A DNA stretch of 64,000 bases from the NCBI RefSeq assembly GCF_009363255.1, contig NZ_CP045318.1, forward strand, positions 1,340,001 to 1,404,000. The letters run 5' to 3'. Positions 54,166 to 63,454 of this stretch are shown in pieces. This stretch comes from Roseivivax sp. THAF197b. Lineage in GTDB: Bacteria; Pseudomonadota; Alphaproteobacteria; Rhodobacterales; Rhodobacteraceae. The notes under the pieces are model-generated. The model saw nothing but the letters and a program-made list of their open reading frames with translations, was not told where the DNA came from and did not search any database. A program made the position numbers and the translations under genes. Position 1 is the stretch's first letter; each line of letters opens with the position of its first letter.

Positions 54166-54942
54166 ATGGTCCCTGCGCATGCCCATCCCCGACCGAAGGC
54201 CAACCCCTTGTCCGATGATCCTTTCGCACATCACCCCGAACTGCGCGACAAGATCGCAGCCCCCGAGGCGTCGTTCTTTCGCGACTTCTCATTCGAGGGG
54301 ATGATCGAGCGCTTTCCCGAAATGGCGGTGCATCGCGACTGGCCGCACCGGGATGACGCCCGGGAAGCGCTGCGCGCGGCGGCGTTGAGCGGGCATTCGG
54401 GCGATCTCTGGGTCTTTGGCTACGGCTCCCTGATGTGGGATCCGGCGCTCCACTTTTCCGAAGTCCGTCGCGCCTACCTGCCGGATTACGAGCGCAAGAT
54501 GATGCTGGTGGAGTGGCGCGGGGCGCGTGGGACCGCTGAGGCGCCCGGTCTCATGGCAGCGCTCGATACGGGCCATGGCTGCGAGGGGCTGGCGTTCCGG
54601 ATCGCGGCGGATTTGGTCGATACCGAGACGCGGATTCTCTTCCGTCGGGAAATGCTGGCGCCGGCCTATCTCGCGCGGATGGTTCCCGTCGAGCTTGATG
54701 ACGAACCGGTCCAGGCGCTGACCTTCGTGGCCGATCATGCCGTGCCCGACATGCGCGCCGATATCGCCCGCGAAGAGCAGATCCGCTATATCGCGCATGG
54801 GGCGGGCTTTCTGGGCACCAGCCGGGATTACCTGGCCAATATTGTCGCGCATTTCGAGGCGCTCGGTATCGAGGACGCGGATTGCGAGTCCTTGCTGCGA
54901 GATGTCGATGAGTATCTGTCGGCCAAGGCCCAGTCGGCCTGA
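54166..54942 (+). CDS. chaC: Gamma-glutamylcyclotransferase, ChaC family
   Basis: 258 residues from the ATG; a TTG at 54208 preceded by GAAGG is the likelier start and removes 14 residues. The family nucleotide-loop-like motif VFGYGSLMWDP lies near residue 84, with the usual RAYLPDYERKMMLVEWRGARG and AFRIAADLVDTE after it. ChaC enzymes release 5-oxoproline from glutathione. A second glutathione-related enzyme, the Ggt-like protein at 11816, is in the window but not linked to it. A terminator follows 19 bases after the stop. Confidence 0.9.
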   Translation: MVPAHAHPRPKANPLSDDPFAHHPELRDKIAAPEASFFRDFSFEGMIERFPEMAVHRDWPHRDDAREALRAAALSGHSGDLWVFGYGSLMWDPALHFSEVRRAYLPDYERKMMLVEWRGARGTAEAPGLMAALDTGHGCEGLAFRIAADLVDTETRILFRREMLAPAYLARMVPVELDDEPVQALTFVADHAVPDMRADIAREEQIRYIAHGAGFLGTSRDYLANIVAHFEALGIEDADCESLLRDVDEYLSAKAQSA

Positions 54943-54961
54943 TCAGAAACCGGGCGCAAGT

Positions 54962-54990
54962 CGTGACGCCGACGTCACGCGCGTTTTCTT
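54962..54990 (+). terminator. Terminator after chaC
   Basis: A perfect 7-bp stem CGTGACG-CCGA-CGTCACG (54962-54979) is followed by CGCGTTTTCTT. It separates chaC from the ABC export operon starting at 55218. Confidence 0.75.
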
Positions 54991-55217
54991 CCCACAGACA
55001 TGAGCGGTCTGATAGGCTCGCTGCACCAGCTTTCTTGGCGCAGGCGGCAAGGTCGACGGATGCGGTGTCCAAAGCGATCAGATGTCTTCCCGGGGTTTCG
55101 AAAGAGGCACCGGCGACATCCATTGCGCCGGGACATCGGCGCGGCGTGGACCGCGAATAATTCCGTCAGAACCAATGCCTGCTTACCGCGAAGGGCGGCC
55201 GGTGAGGTGCGGGCCCC

Positions 55218-55925
55218 ATGACCCGTATCGCCTATACCACCCGCGGTCTGACCAAGGTCTACGGGGAGGGGCATTCCGCGGTTCACGCCCTGCGCGGGGT
55301 CGATCTGCAGATCCCGGAGGGCGAGATCGTCGTCCTGCTGGGGCCGTCCGGGTCGGGGAAATCCACGCTTCTCAACATCATCGGGGGCCTGGATCGTGGC
55401 ACGGCGGGCGAGGTTCTGTTCCGGGACCAGCGGCTCAGCGCCATGAACGACACCGAGTTGACGCGCTACAGGCGCAACCACGTGGGCTTCGTGTTCCAGT
55501 TCTACAACCTGATGCCGAGCCTTACCGCGCGCGAGAATGTCGAACTGGTGACGGAGATTGCGACGGATCCGATGGATGCAGATGCCGCACTCGATCTTGT
55601 CGGGTTGCGCGCCCGGACGGATCACTTCCCCGCCCAGCTTTCCGGTGGGGAACAGCAGCGCGTCGCCATCGCGCGCGCCATCGCAAAGCAGCCCGATGTG
55701 CTGTTCTGCGACGAGCCGACAGGCGCGCTCGATTCCGCCACGGGGCGGTCGGTGCTGCGGGTGCTTGCGGATGTGAATGCGCGGCTCGGCTCCACCGTGC
55801 TGATGGTTACCCATGCCGCGAACCAGGCACGCATGGCCGACCGGGTCATCCATTTTGCCGACGGAGACATCCGTGAGATCGTGGAAAACCGCGACAAGCG
55901 CCCGCCCGAGGAGATCGTCTGGTGA
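55218..55925 (+). CDS. ABC exporter ATPase, LolD/MacB type
   Basis: 235 residues. Walker [10 protein letters not shown] near 43, Q-loop [14 protein letters not shown], signature [15 protein letters not shown], Walker [13 protein letters not shown] and switch His MVTHAANQA. LolD/MacB/FtsE class, which drives mechanotransmission rather than classic transport. Overlaps the FtsX-type permease start (GTGA). Together with the permease and HlyD-type adaptor it forms a tripartite-like export system. Confidence 0.92.
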   Translation: MTRIAYTTRGLTKVYGEGHSAVHALRGVDLQIPEGEIVVLLGPSGSGKSTLLNIIGGLDRGTAGEVLFRDQRLSAMNDTELTRYRRNHVGFVFQFYNLMPSLTARENVELVTEIATDPMDADAALDLVGLRARTDHFPAQLSGGEQQRVAIARAIAKQPDVLFCDEPTGALDSATGRSVLRVLADVNARLGSTVLMVTHAANQARMADRVIHFADGDIREIVENRDKRPPEEIVW

Positions 55926-58285
55926 GCCCGCTCGATCACAAGCTCCTGCGTGATCTGTGGCGCATGAAGGGGCAGGCGGCCGCCATCGGCGCCGTGATCG
56001 CCATGGGCGTGATGATGCTGGTGATGATGACGGGCCTCGTCGCCTCGCTGAGCGAGACACGCGACGCCTATTACGACCGCTACCGCATGGCCGATATCTT
56101 CGCGCCGGTGGCCCGCGCGCCGGAGCGCCTGAGCGGACGCCTCGCGGATATTCCCGGTGTTGCGTCGGTGCAGACGCGGGTGGTCGGGCGCGCCCTCATC
56201 GATGTGCCGGGGCGGGATCTGCCGGTTCAGGCGATGGCAACCTCCCTGCCAGACCGGGGCCGTCCGGCGCTCAACGACGTGTACCTGACCGATGGCCGGA
56301 TGCCGTCTGTCGGGCGCCCGGACGAAATTCTGCTGCTGCAGGGATTTGCCGTCGCCCATGGCCTGCGACCGGGCGACGCTTTGCGCGCAACCATGAACGG
56401 GGCGCGGCGCAGCTTCGATATCGTCGGTCTCGCGCAAAGCCCCGAGTTTCTTTACACCACGGCACCCGGAGAGTTGGTGCCCGACGATGCGCGGTTCGGC
56501 GTGATCTGGATGGGCCGTGCAAGCCTGGCCGCGGCTTACGACATGGACGGCGCCTTCAACGAGGTCTTGCTGGGCCTGTCGCGCGGCGCGTCGGAGCGGT
56601 CCGTGCGGGAGAGTGTCGACCGGATGCTCGATCCCTATGGCGGGGCAGGGGCTTACGGTCTGGCCGATCAGTTCTCGAACCGCTTCGTCTCTGAGGAGAT
56701 CTCCGGCCTTGAAGCCGCCGCGGTCAGCGTGCCGCCTCTGTTCCTCGCGGTCGCGGCCTTTCTTCTGAACATCGTCATCAGCCGCATGGTGCAGTCCGAG
56801 CGCGAGGAGATCGGGCTGATGAAAGCCTTCGGCTATACCAATACCGAAGTCGGCGCGCATTATTTCAAGCTGATCCTCGCCATTGCAGCGGGTGGAGCCG
56901 CGGCAGGCTGTCTTGGCGGTATCGCGGCCGGGCGGGCCTTGGTCGGCATCTATACGATCTACTTCAAGTTTCCCTTCCTCGTCTTCCAACTCGATCCTGC
57001 CTCCTTCGCGACCGGCGTGATCGTCAGCATTCTCGCTGCATCGGCAGGCGGGCTTTTTGTACTGCGTCGGGTCTTCGCGCTGGCACCGGCCATGGCGATG
57101 CGCCCGCCCGCGCCGCCCAATTTCAGCCGAAGCGGTAGGGTTGGCCGAAGCCTGAACCGGTTTCTCGATCAGCCCTCGCGGATGGTGCTGCGCCGCCTGA
57201 CACGTCAGCCCGTGCGCATGGCGGGCTCGGTCATCGGCATTGCTTCGGGCATGGCGCTGTCGGTGGCCATGATCACGATCTATGCGGGCTTTGACCGCAG
57301 CATCGACCTGACCTTTTCGGTCATCGACCGCAGCGATGTCACCGTCAGCTTCACCCATCCCGTAAGCGACAAGACCCTGTTCGAACTCGTGCGGCTGCCA
57401 GGTGTGGAGCGTGCCGAGCCGGTACGCCATGTCAGCGTGGTGATGCGCAACGGGCGACGGGCCCATCGCGGCGCGCTCATCGGCTTGCCGCCGGAGCCGG
57501 AGCTCAATCGCGCGCTCGATGCGGACCTCGCGGCGATCAACTTGCCGGAACGCGGAATCGTGCTGTCGGATGTGCTGGCGCGCATGCTCGATGTGGCGCC
57601 GGGCGACATGCTGACCGTGGATGTCCGCGAGGGGCGCCGCCCGCTCTTGCAGATCCCGGTGACCGGGACGGCGCAGACCCTGCTGGGATCGCCCGCCTAC
57701 ATGGACCTGCATGCCCTCAATCGCGCGCTGCGCGAGCCCGGGCGCATCTCCGCCGCCTATCTGACCATCGACACACGCGAGGCCGGGGCGATCTATGCCG
57801 CCCTTCAGGCCATGCCGATTGTCGCGGGCGTCAGCCTGAAGGCGGAGGCGCGCGACTCGGTCGCCCGCGTGATGAACGAAGGCGCGGGCTCGATCCGCTA
57901 CGTGATGGGGGCGATTGCCTTCATCATAACCTTCGGCATCGTCTACAACGCCGCCCGGATCGCGCTGGCCGAACGCGCGCGCGACCTGGCCAGCCTGCGG
58001 GTCATCGGCTTTTCACGCGGGGAGGTCGCGTTTGTCCTTCTGGGGGAACTGGCCGTGGTCACGGCGATCGCGCTGCCGGTCGGGGCGATCCTCGGATACC
58101 ATCTGTCGTTTGTGATCGCGGCGGGCTACTCGACCGATCTTTACCAGATCCCCGCCATTTTCGATCCGGTCAGCTATGGTCAGGCCATGCTTGTCGTCCT
58201 TGGGGCGGCCTTCGTCTCGGGCTGGCTGGTCAAGCGCGATCTGGATCGGGTCGATCTGATCGAAGCGCTCAAAACACGGGAATAG
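55922..58285 (+). CDS. FtsX/MacB-type ABC permease
   Basis: 787 residues with a GTG start overlapping the ATPase stop. A first membrane segment (about 20-42) and a periplasmic MacB-like domain are followed by a three-helix FtsX block near 265-400 ([15 protein letters not shown] motif region), then a second half with its own anchor (about 435-455), periplasmic domain and three-helix block ([20 protein letters not shown]). This duplicated layout is that of large FtsX-domain permeases of the DUF214 class. It probably extracts a lipid-like or peptide substrate from the periplasmic leaflet. Confidence 0.88.
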   Translation: MSPLDHKLLRDLWRMKGQAAAIGAVIAMGVMMLVMMTGLVASLSETRDAYYDRYRMADIFAPVARAPERLSGRLADIPGVASVQTRVVGRALIDVPGRDLPVQAMATSLPDRGRPALNDVYLTDGRMPSVGRPDEILLLQGFAVAHGLRPGDALRATMNGARRSFDIVGLAQSPEFLYTTAPGELVPDDARFGVIWMGRASLAAAYDMDGAFNEVLLGLSRGASERSVRESVDRMLDPYGGAGAYGLADQFSNRFVSEEISGLEAAAVSVPPLFLAVAAFLLNIVISRMVQSEREEIGLMKAFGYTNTEVGAHYFKLILAIAAGGAAAGCLGGIAAGRALVGIYTIYFKFPFLVFQLDPASFATGVIVSILAASAGGLFVLRRVFALAPAMAMRPPAPPNFSRSGRVGRSLNRFLDQPSRMVLRRLTRQPVRMAGSVIGIASGMALSVAMITIYAGFDRSIDLTFSVIDRSDVTVSFTHPVSDKTLFELVRLPGVERAEPVRHVSVVMRNGRRAHRGALIGLPPEPELNRALDADLAAINLPERGIVLSDVLARMLDVAPGDMLTVDVREGRRPLLQIPVTGTAQTLLGSPAYMDLHALNRALREPGRISAAYLTIDTREAGAIYAALQAMPIVAGVSLKAEARDSVARVMNEGAGSIRYVMGAIAFIITFGIVYNAARIALAERARDLASLRVIGFSRGEVAFVLLGELAVVTAIALPVGAILGYHLSFVIAAGYSTDLYQIPAIFDPVSYGQAMLVVLGAAFVSGWLVKRDLDRVDLIEALKTRE

Positions 58286-58288
58286 GCC

Positions 58289-59524
58289 ATGGCAAAAGCA
58301 CGGAAACGTTCGCGTCTGATCCTCTCTGGGCTTGTTGCGCTGCTGATCGGGGCCGCGCTGGTGATTGCCTTCTGGCCTCGTCCGGTGATGGTCGATCTGG
58401 GCGCTGTGACGCGCGGCCCGATGATGGTCACGATCGATGAGGAGGGCCGCACGCGCGTGGCCGAGGCTTATGTGGTCTCGACGCCGGTTGCGGGGCGGCT
58501 GCAGCGCGTGCAGGTCCATCCCGGCGATCCGGTGGTCCAGGATCAGACCGTCGTGGCGCATATGCTGCCCACCAATCCCGCAGCGCTCGATGTGCGGACG
58601 CGGGAACAGGCACAAGCCGCCCTGCAAGCCGCCGAAGCGGCCTTGCGCGTGGCCCGCGCGGACCTGAATGCGGCACTGGCCAATCGCGACCTCGCCGAGA
58701 GCGAGCTGGACCGCGCCCGGCAATTGAGTGAGCGGCAGATCGCCAGCAAGGCCGCCTTCGACCGCGCGCGTCAGAATTTCCGCGTGGCCGAAGCGACGGT
58801 CGAGACAGCGGAGGCCGCCATTGCCATCCGGGAGGCCGATCTTGCGAATGCGCGCGCGCAACTCATCGGGTTCGATGATCAGGGGCTCGCTCGGGCCATC
58901 GGCAATACCCGCAGCGACGACATCCCGCTTTACGCACCTGCCGACGGGCGCATCCTGCGGATCTTGCAGGAAAGCGCCACGACCCTGCCTGCGGGCGCCC
59001 CGATCATGGAGATTGGCGATGTGGACGGATCGCTCGAAGTGGTTGTCGATCTCATCTCTTCGGATGCGGTGCAGGTGGCGCCCGGCGATCCGGTCCTTAT
59101 CGCCGATTGGGGTGGTCCGGACACGCTGCCGGGCGAGGTGCGGCGCGTCGATCCGTTCGGGGTGACCACGTTCTCGGCGCTCGGGGTCGAGGAACAGCGC
59201 GTGGCGGTCACCATCGCAATGACCGGACCGAAGGAAGCGCGACGCGCGCTTGGCCACGGATACCGCGTCGAGGCGCGGATCATCGTCTGGCAGAACGAGG
59301 ATGCATTGCGCGTCCCCGCCAGCGCGCTGTTTCGAGACGGCGCCGGATGGGCGGTCTTCCGCGACACGGAGGGGCGGGCCGGTCTGAGCCCGGTCGAGAT
59401 CGGTCAGAACAACGGTGTCACGGCAGAGGTGCTTGACGGGCTGTCTGCGGGCGATCGCGTGGTCCTGTACCCGTCGGCCGCGATATCCGACGGCATGGCA
59501 ATCGCGGAGCGCAGTATCGAATGA
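58289..59524 (+). CDS. HlyD-family periplasmic adaptor of the ABC exporter
   Basis: 411 residues with an N-terminal membrane anchor (about 9-29). Lipoyl half-motif (STPVAGRLQRVQVHPGDPV), a long helical hairpin rich in Ala, Glu and Arg (residues about 100-190), the second lipoyl half (PLYAPADGRILRILQES), a beta-barrel and a C-terminal domain ending in SDGMAIAERS. It starts 3 bases after the permease gene, completing the export operon. No outer-membrane factor is encoded nearby. Confidence 0.9.
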   Translation: MAKARKRSRLILSGLVALLIGAALVIAFWPRPVMVDLGAVTRGPMMVTIDEEGRTRVAEAYVVSTPVAGRLQRVQVHPGDPVVQDQTVVAHMLPTNPAALDVRTREQAQAALQAAEAALRVARADLNAALANRDLAESELDRARQLSERQIASKAAFDRARQNFRVAEATVETAEAAIAIREADLANARAQLIGFDDQGLARAIGNTRSDDIPLYAPADGRILRILQESATTLPAGAPIMEIGDVDGSLEVVVDLISSDAVQVAPGDPVLIADWGGPDTLPGEVRRVDPFGVTTFSALGVEEQRVAVTIAMTGPKEARRALGHGYRVEARIIVWQNEDALRVPASALFRDGAGWAVFRDTEGRAGLSPVEIGQNNGVTAEVLDGLSAGDRVVLYPSAAISDGMAIAERSIE

Positions 59525-59711
59525 TCTGCGCCGCGATGCGCGCGGGGCAGGCGGTCAGGGCAGAGTTTTGGAAATCGAAGCGCGGTGTGAGCTCAGTTTG
59601 TGGCAGGCCAAAGCGCGTTGGAGAAAACGTAAGGCGGATAGATCAAGATCAATTTCGCCCCGCCATCAGCGGCTAATTTCTCAGGACACATCCATGATGA
59701 AAGAGGCCAAA

Positions 59712-59885
59712 ATGTCCAACGTCACCACCACACCTGGCCGCAGAACGGCCATCGCGCTGCTGCCCGTTCTCGCGGTTCTGCTCATGGGCTGCGAGGATCC
59801 GGAAACCTATCCCGTGTCCGGTGCACCTTGCGCGCCGACCGACCCGGTCCAGACACTGGACGCCTCGGATTGCCGGGTGCCGTGA
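59712..59885 (+). CDS. Small lipoprotein
   Basis: 57 residues from MSNVTTTPGR, with ribosome site AAGAGG; an ATG at 59694 would add six residues. The lipobox LLMGC follows a hydrophobic signal (AIALLPVLAVLLMGC), and the mature peptide of about 32 residues carries two more cysteines (APCAPTDPV, ASDCRVP) that could form a disulfide. No retention-type Asp follows the lipidated Cys (Glu is present). Function unknown. Downstream of the exporter operon by about 190 bases, convergent with phaC. Confidence 0.72.
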   Translation: MSNVTTTPGRRTAIALLPVLAVLLMGCEDPETYPVSGAPCAPTDPVQTLDASDCRVP

Positions 59886-59904
59886 CCTTGCGCGGGGCGC
59901 GACC

Positions 59905-61713
59905 CTATTCCTGATGGACGTAGGTGCCCGGCGCGGGCGCGATCGGGGGCAGGCCCGCGCCCGGCGCGCCCATGGGCGGCGGCTCGGCCCTGCCGCTCGA
60001 GGTGTTCGCGAGCCACCGGACCCAGTCGGTCCACCACGACCCCTCAACCGGATCATGCGCGGCAAACCAGGTGTCGGGATCTACGTAGCGCGCCCCGGTC
60101 GGCCGATGACCGATGCGAAAGTGGCGCCGTGGATGCCCGGGCTCGCTGAGAATGCCGCCGTTATGGCCGGAACTCGTCAGCGCGAATGTCAGATCGCAAT
60201 CGGTGAAGAGCCGGATCTTGTAGACCGACCGCCAGGGCGCGATGTGATCGGTCTCCGTGCCCACGACGTAAAGCGGCACGTCGATGTCCTTCAGGGCGAT
60301 CACGCGCCCCTCGACTGCAAAGCGCCCCGCGGTCAGGCGGTTTTCCAGAAACAGCCCCCGGAGGTATTCCGAATGCATCTTGGCGGGCATGCGGGTGGTG
60401 TCGTTGTTCCACACGGTCAGATCCGAGGGCAGGTCAGCCTTGCCGAGGAAATAGCGCTTCACGGCGCGGGCATAGATCAGGTCTTCCGCGCGGATGGAGG
60501 CGAAGGTCCGGCTCATCTGCGGGCGGTCGAGATAACCTTGCGCCCACATCATGTCCTCGAGGAAGGCGACCTGACTTTCATCGAGAAAGAGCAGCAGCTC
60601 TCCCGCCTCGGAAAAGTCGGTCTGTGCGGCCAGAAGCGTCACACTGGCGAGGCGGTCATCTCCGTCCCGCGCCATGGTCGCCGCCGCGATCGACAGGATC
60701 GTGCCGCCGAGGCAATAGCCCATCGCGTGCACCTTCCGGTCCGGTACGATCTTCCCGATCGCATCGAGCGCCGCCATGACCCCATTCTTGCGGTAATCCT
60801 CAAGGGAGAGGTCGGCCTGATCGCGGGTCGGATTGCACCAGGATATCACGAAGACCGTGAAGCCCTGGGCGACCAGATACCGGATCATCGAGTTTCGCGG
60901 CGAGAGATCGAGAATGTAGTATTTCATGATCCATGCGGGCACGATCAGGATGGGCTCGGCATGCACATCGTCGGTCGCGGGCGCGTATTGGATCAGCTCG
61001 AATATCTCGTTGCGAAAGACCACCTCACCGGGTGTGCAGGCGAGGTCCTCTCCGAGCTTGAAACCCTCGGGCGGGGCGGTGCGGGTCTGCATCACCGTAT
61101 GCGTCATGTCGTTCAGGAAATGCTCCGCGCCTTCGATGATATTCGCGCCACGGCGGGCGATGGTCTCTTCGATGATCTCGGGATTGGTCGCGGGCATGTT
61201 GGATGGCGACACGAGGTCGAGCGCCTGACGCACCATGAAACGCACGCGCTCGGAATCCGCGGCGGACAAACCGCGCAGCTCATCCGTCGCGTGATCCCAC
61301 CAATCCTGCGTGGCGAGGAAGGATTGCTGCCAGAAGAGGAACGGCATTTTGGCCCATCCGTCATGGGCGAACCGCGTGTCATAGGGTTTGGGTCGAAAGG
61401 GCGGGTCCGCGTCTTCATCCTGTCCGATGCCTGCGGTGTGGGAGACGACCTGCAGGGCGTTCTTCACCGCCCGTTCAGCCAGTTCGATCTGCCGACCGGG
61501 GGCGCGGCTCATATGCAGGGCCCAATCGTTCCAGGCCTGAAAGATGGAAAAAGGGGACAACCCGGCAGTATTGCGCGCCAGAAGGGCCCGGGAGATCCTG
61601 TCGAGATGCTCATAGGGATGCGTATCCGCCGGGGCCGGAGCGGCGCGGGGCACGAGGTCATGCACCTTGGCGGGCAGGTCGGTTTTCGGGCGGGTCGAGG
61701 TCGATTTGGGCAT
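59905..61713 (-). CDS. phaC: Class I poly(3-hydroxyalkanoate) synthase PhaC
   Basis: 602 residues, normal for class I. The lipase-like box GYCLGGT holds the catalytic Cys (near residue 333); further marks are LIVPAWIMKYYILDLSP, FVISWCNPTRDQADLSLEDY, and the catalytic His in TSSGHNGGIL. Polymerises (R)-3-hydroxyacyl-CoA to polyester storage granules. The C-terminus is extended with a Pro-rich tail (PPPMGAPGAG). No phaA, phaB or phasin gene adjoins. A near-perfect FNR-type box lies about 100 bases upstream, suggesting oxygen-dependent expression. Confidence 0.93.
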   Translation of the reverse strand: MPKSTSTRPKTDLPAKVHDLVPRAAPAPADTHPYEHLDRISRALLARNTAGLSPFSIFQAWNDWALHMSRAPGRQIELAERAVKNALQVVSHTAGIGQDEDADPPFRPKPYDTRFAHDGWAKMPFLFWQQSFLATQDWWDHATDELRGLSAADSERVRFMVRQALDLVSPSNMPATNPEIIEETIARRGANIIEGAEHFLNDMTHTVMQTRTAPPEGFKLGEDLACTPGEVVFRNEIFELIQYAPATDDVHAEPILIVPAWIMKYYILDLSPRNSMIRYLVAQGFTVFVISWCNPTRDQADLSLEDYRKNGVMAALDAIGKIVPDRKVHAMGYCLGGTILSIAAATMARDGDDRLASVTLLAAQTDFSEAGELLLFLDESQVAFLEDMMWAQGYLDRPQMSRTFASIRAEDLIYARAVKRYFLGKADLPSDLTVWNNDTTRMPAKMHSEYLRGLFLENRLTAGRFAVEGRVIALKDIDVPLYVVGTETDHIAPWRSVYKIRLFTDCDLTFALTSSGHNGGILSEPGHPRRHFRIGHRPTGARYVDPDTWFAAHDPVEGSWWTDWVRWLANTSSGRAEPPPMGAPGAGLPPIAPAPGTYVHQE

Positions 61714-61803
61714 CCTGTCCCACTTCCTGGCGGCCAGCGCGGGCCCGGCATTCCCGGCCGCGTCTCTGCTCCGGTCAGGCTAAAGCCTGCGCCGCGCGGT
61801 GCC

Positions 61804-61817
61804 TTGATCGAGGTCAA
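61804..61817. promoter_or_regulatory. FnrL/CRP-FNR-type box upstream of phaC
   Basis: TTGATCGAGGTCAA matches the FNR consensus TTGAT-N4-ATCAA at nine of ten defined positions. It is centred about 97 bases upstream of the phaC start, between the VOC gene stop and phaC. FnrL activates genes at low oxygen in Rhodobacteraceae. The match was found by eye and could be chance. Confidence 0.45.
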
Positions 61818-61895
61818 GGGTGGTCACGTCACGCGGAGCGCGTGCGGTAGGGTTGCAGGACAAACGGGCGTGATCTTTCGGCTAAGTGCCCGTGG

Positions 61896-62288
61896 TCACA
61901 CCAATCCGGCGGTTTCCGCCTCCGCACGGGCGAAGTCGATATGAATGTGGTTCCCGTCGGGATCGTGGCAGTTGATCTGGACAAGCGGAAATCCCGGCAC
62001 CGGATCGATCGTGAATGCGACCCCGTGCGAGGCGAGGCTTTCGGCGAAGGCGGCCATCCCGGTCGCATCGAAAGCGAAATGCTCGATCTTCGGGTCTTGT
62101 GTCCGGGGATCCTCTAGGACCGAGACAAGATGGATGAAGGGATTGTCCCCGAGATAAAGCCATGCACCATCGAACGCGAAATCGGGGCGCGGGCCGGTCT
62201 TCATCCCGAGGATATCCGTGTACCATTCGACCATCTCCGCAAGCCGCGCGGTGCGGACATTCACATGGCTGAAGCCGGTAAGGGGCAT
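61896..62288 (-). CDS. VOC-superfamily (glyoxalase/dioxygenase-fold) protein
   Basis: 130 residues. One paired beta-alpha-beta VOC unit: GFSHVNVRTARLAEMVEWY with the first metal-ligand His, WLYLGDNPFIHLVSV, KIEHFAFDATGMAAF and NCHDPDGNHIHIDFA with a C-terminal acidic ligand region. Family members bind a divalent metal and act as dimers in glyoxalase, epimerase or resistance roles; this one cannot be assigned further. Same strand as phaC, about 180 bases apart. Confidence 0.87.
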   Translation of the reverse strand: MPLTGFSHVNVRTARLAEMVEWYTDILGMKTGPRPDFAFDGAWLYLGDNPFIHLVSVLEDPRTQDPKIEHFAFDATGMAAFAESLASHGVAFTIDPVPGFPLVQINCHDPDGNHIHIDFARAEAETAGLV

Positions 62289-62599
62289 GGCTGATCCTCC
62301 GTTGGGTGAGAAATACCATGCCCGCGGCGCGCGCGGAAGTCAGCTTGCGCAGCTGCGAAAGTGTCTTTCATCGAAATTCCAAGCGGGTGGCGTCATTGGC
62401 TTTTAATGCTGCTTGATCACCGTGAAAAGGAATCAGAAATGGCAAGTGCTGTTGGTCGCTAACACAACTTTTGGATGAATGCCTCGGCCAAGTCGTTCGA
62501 ATAGCGTCTCTTATTATTTCGGGATTTCATCGCGTATCAATGCGCCGAATGTGGTATTCTGAGTGCACTCACCAAAACATTTTATAAAGGAGTAGGGTC
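62289..62599. other. Non-coding, AT-richer region
   Basis: About 310 bases markedly richer in A and T than the rest of the window from about 62400 on, e.g. TTATTATTTCGGG and AAAACATTTTATAAAGGAG. It holds the leader and probable promoter of the small secreted gene at 62600. No coding frame of note. Confidence 0.5.
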
Positions 62600-62827
62600 A
62601 TGACGAGAGTCATTTTTTTGATGCTGTTTTCCTTTACATCCGTGTTCGGTTCGGCGGCTGTTGCCATTACGCCGGAGCAATCGCTCGAGATCTGGTCTCT
62701 GACGCATTTCGACGCCTCCAACCTGACCGATGCACAGGCCGCGGCGGTGATCAACGTGCTGCATGGGTCTGACGCCGTTGCGGATGGTCGGGCGACCGCG
62801 AAAGCGCTGATCAAATATTATCAGTAA
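62600..62827 (+). CDS. Small secreted protein, unknown function
   Basis: 75 residues with a strong ribosome site (AAAGGAGTAGGG) and a signal peptide (MTRVIFLMLFSFTSVFGSA). The mature part of about 53 residues (ITPEQSLEIWSLTHFDASNL then TDAQAAAVINVLHGSD) is helical and free of cysteine. I cannot name the family. Base composition of the surroundings is unlike the neighbouring genes, hinting at acquisition. Followed by a hairpin terminator. Confidence 0.72.
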   Translation: MTRVIFLMLFSFTSVFGSAAVAITPEQSLEIWSLTHFDASNLTDAQAAAVINVLHGSDAVADGRATAKALIKYYQ

Positions 62828-62847
62828 GTTCCTTATACGATTGGACA

Positions 62848-62880
62848 GGGTTGGCCTAGCTGGGCCAATCCCGTTCGTTT
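62848..62880 (+). terminator. Terminator after the small secreted gene
   Basis: GGGTTGGCC and GGCCAATCCC pair with one bulged base around a six-base loop, followed by GTTCGTTTG. It lies about 20 bases after the stop at 62827. The T-tract is imperfect. Confidence 0.5.
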
Positions 62881-63301
62881 GAATTTATAAAATCATCCAA
62901 CGTCACCGATTGGAGGGCGCTGCTGATAGTGCGGCAATCCGTTCGTAATTGGATAAGGTCTGATGGCAGAGCAAAGCCTCGGTAATGCGGGTACGCATTG
63001 CAGGAGCGGAACGTTGCAGAATCTCAATCGAAAACTCTGACGAATGTATTAGAGCATTACCCATTCCATTCGGGAGTGTCGGTCTCCACGGATGCACGTC
63101 TCTCGCCGCCATCTCCGGCGTGCCGCATATCGACTTCGTACAAAAGTTGGGCGCGGATCCTCTAACACAACCAATGGCGGAACGCGTCTCGTAAGTCTTG
63201 GGAAAGGCTCACGATCCCATCACGGCATTAGGTGACGTAACGTAAAACGCTCCGTGCTATCCTTTGAGCCTGCTCACAGCATTCATGAAGGGGGAAGGTC
63301 A
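62881..63301. other. Intergenic region without a supported gene
   Basis: About 420 bases of lower GC. Short open frames exist on both strands (about 69 codons each) but have no ribosome site and no family likeness. It may hold decayed sequence; nothing is recognisable. Confidence 0.4.
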
Positions 63302-63412
63302 ATGACACATGCACGCCTTTGCGGAGCAACGTTCCTTTGGATGATTTTGCTTTCCGAACGCGCCATCGCGATGACGGGCGGCAGCATGCCTCCGTCGCTT
63401 TGGTGGCCGTGA
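63302..63412 (+). CDS. Possible 36-residue secreted peptide
   Basis: An ATG with a good ribosome site (GGGGGAAGG) starts MTHARLCGATFLWMILLSER, which looks like a signal sequence with cleavage near AIA-MTG, leaving a tail of about 13 residues (GGSMPPSLWWP). Like the 75-residue gene at 62600 it begins MT, is secreted and sits in the same AT-richer patch. Too short to be sure it is translated. Confidence 0.4.
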   Translation: MTHARLCGATFLWMILLSERAIAMTGGSMPPSLWWP

Positions 63413-63454
63413 CGCGCCAAGCCGCTGTCCTTGTCCTCGCATAAGGCGGCGATC

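Noticed and set aside
55622..57712. Minus-strand open frame of about 696 codons antisense to the exporter genes
   Set aside because: Runs across the ATPase and permease genes; His/Arg/Asp-rich composition typical of antisense frames in GC-rich DNA.
59641..59660. GATCAAGATCAATTT as an FNR-type site before the small lipoprotein gene
   Set aside because: The two ATCAA elements are direct repeats, not the inverted TTGAT-N4-ATCAA arrangement.
59821..61944. Plus-strand open frame of about 707 codons antisense to phaC
   Set aside because: phaC on the minus strand has the full family pattern; the antisense product has none.
62881..63220. Possible transposase or phage remnant
   Set aside because: Short frames on both strands show no transposase or integrase motif and no terminal inverted repeats or target duplications were seen.
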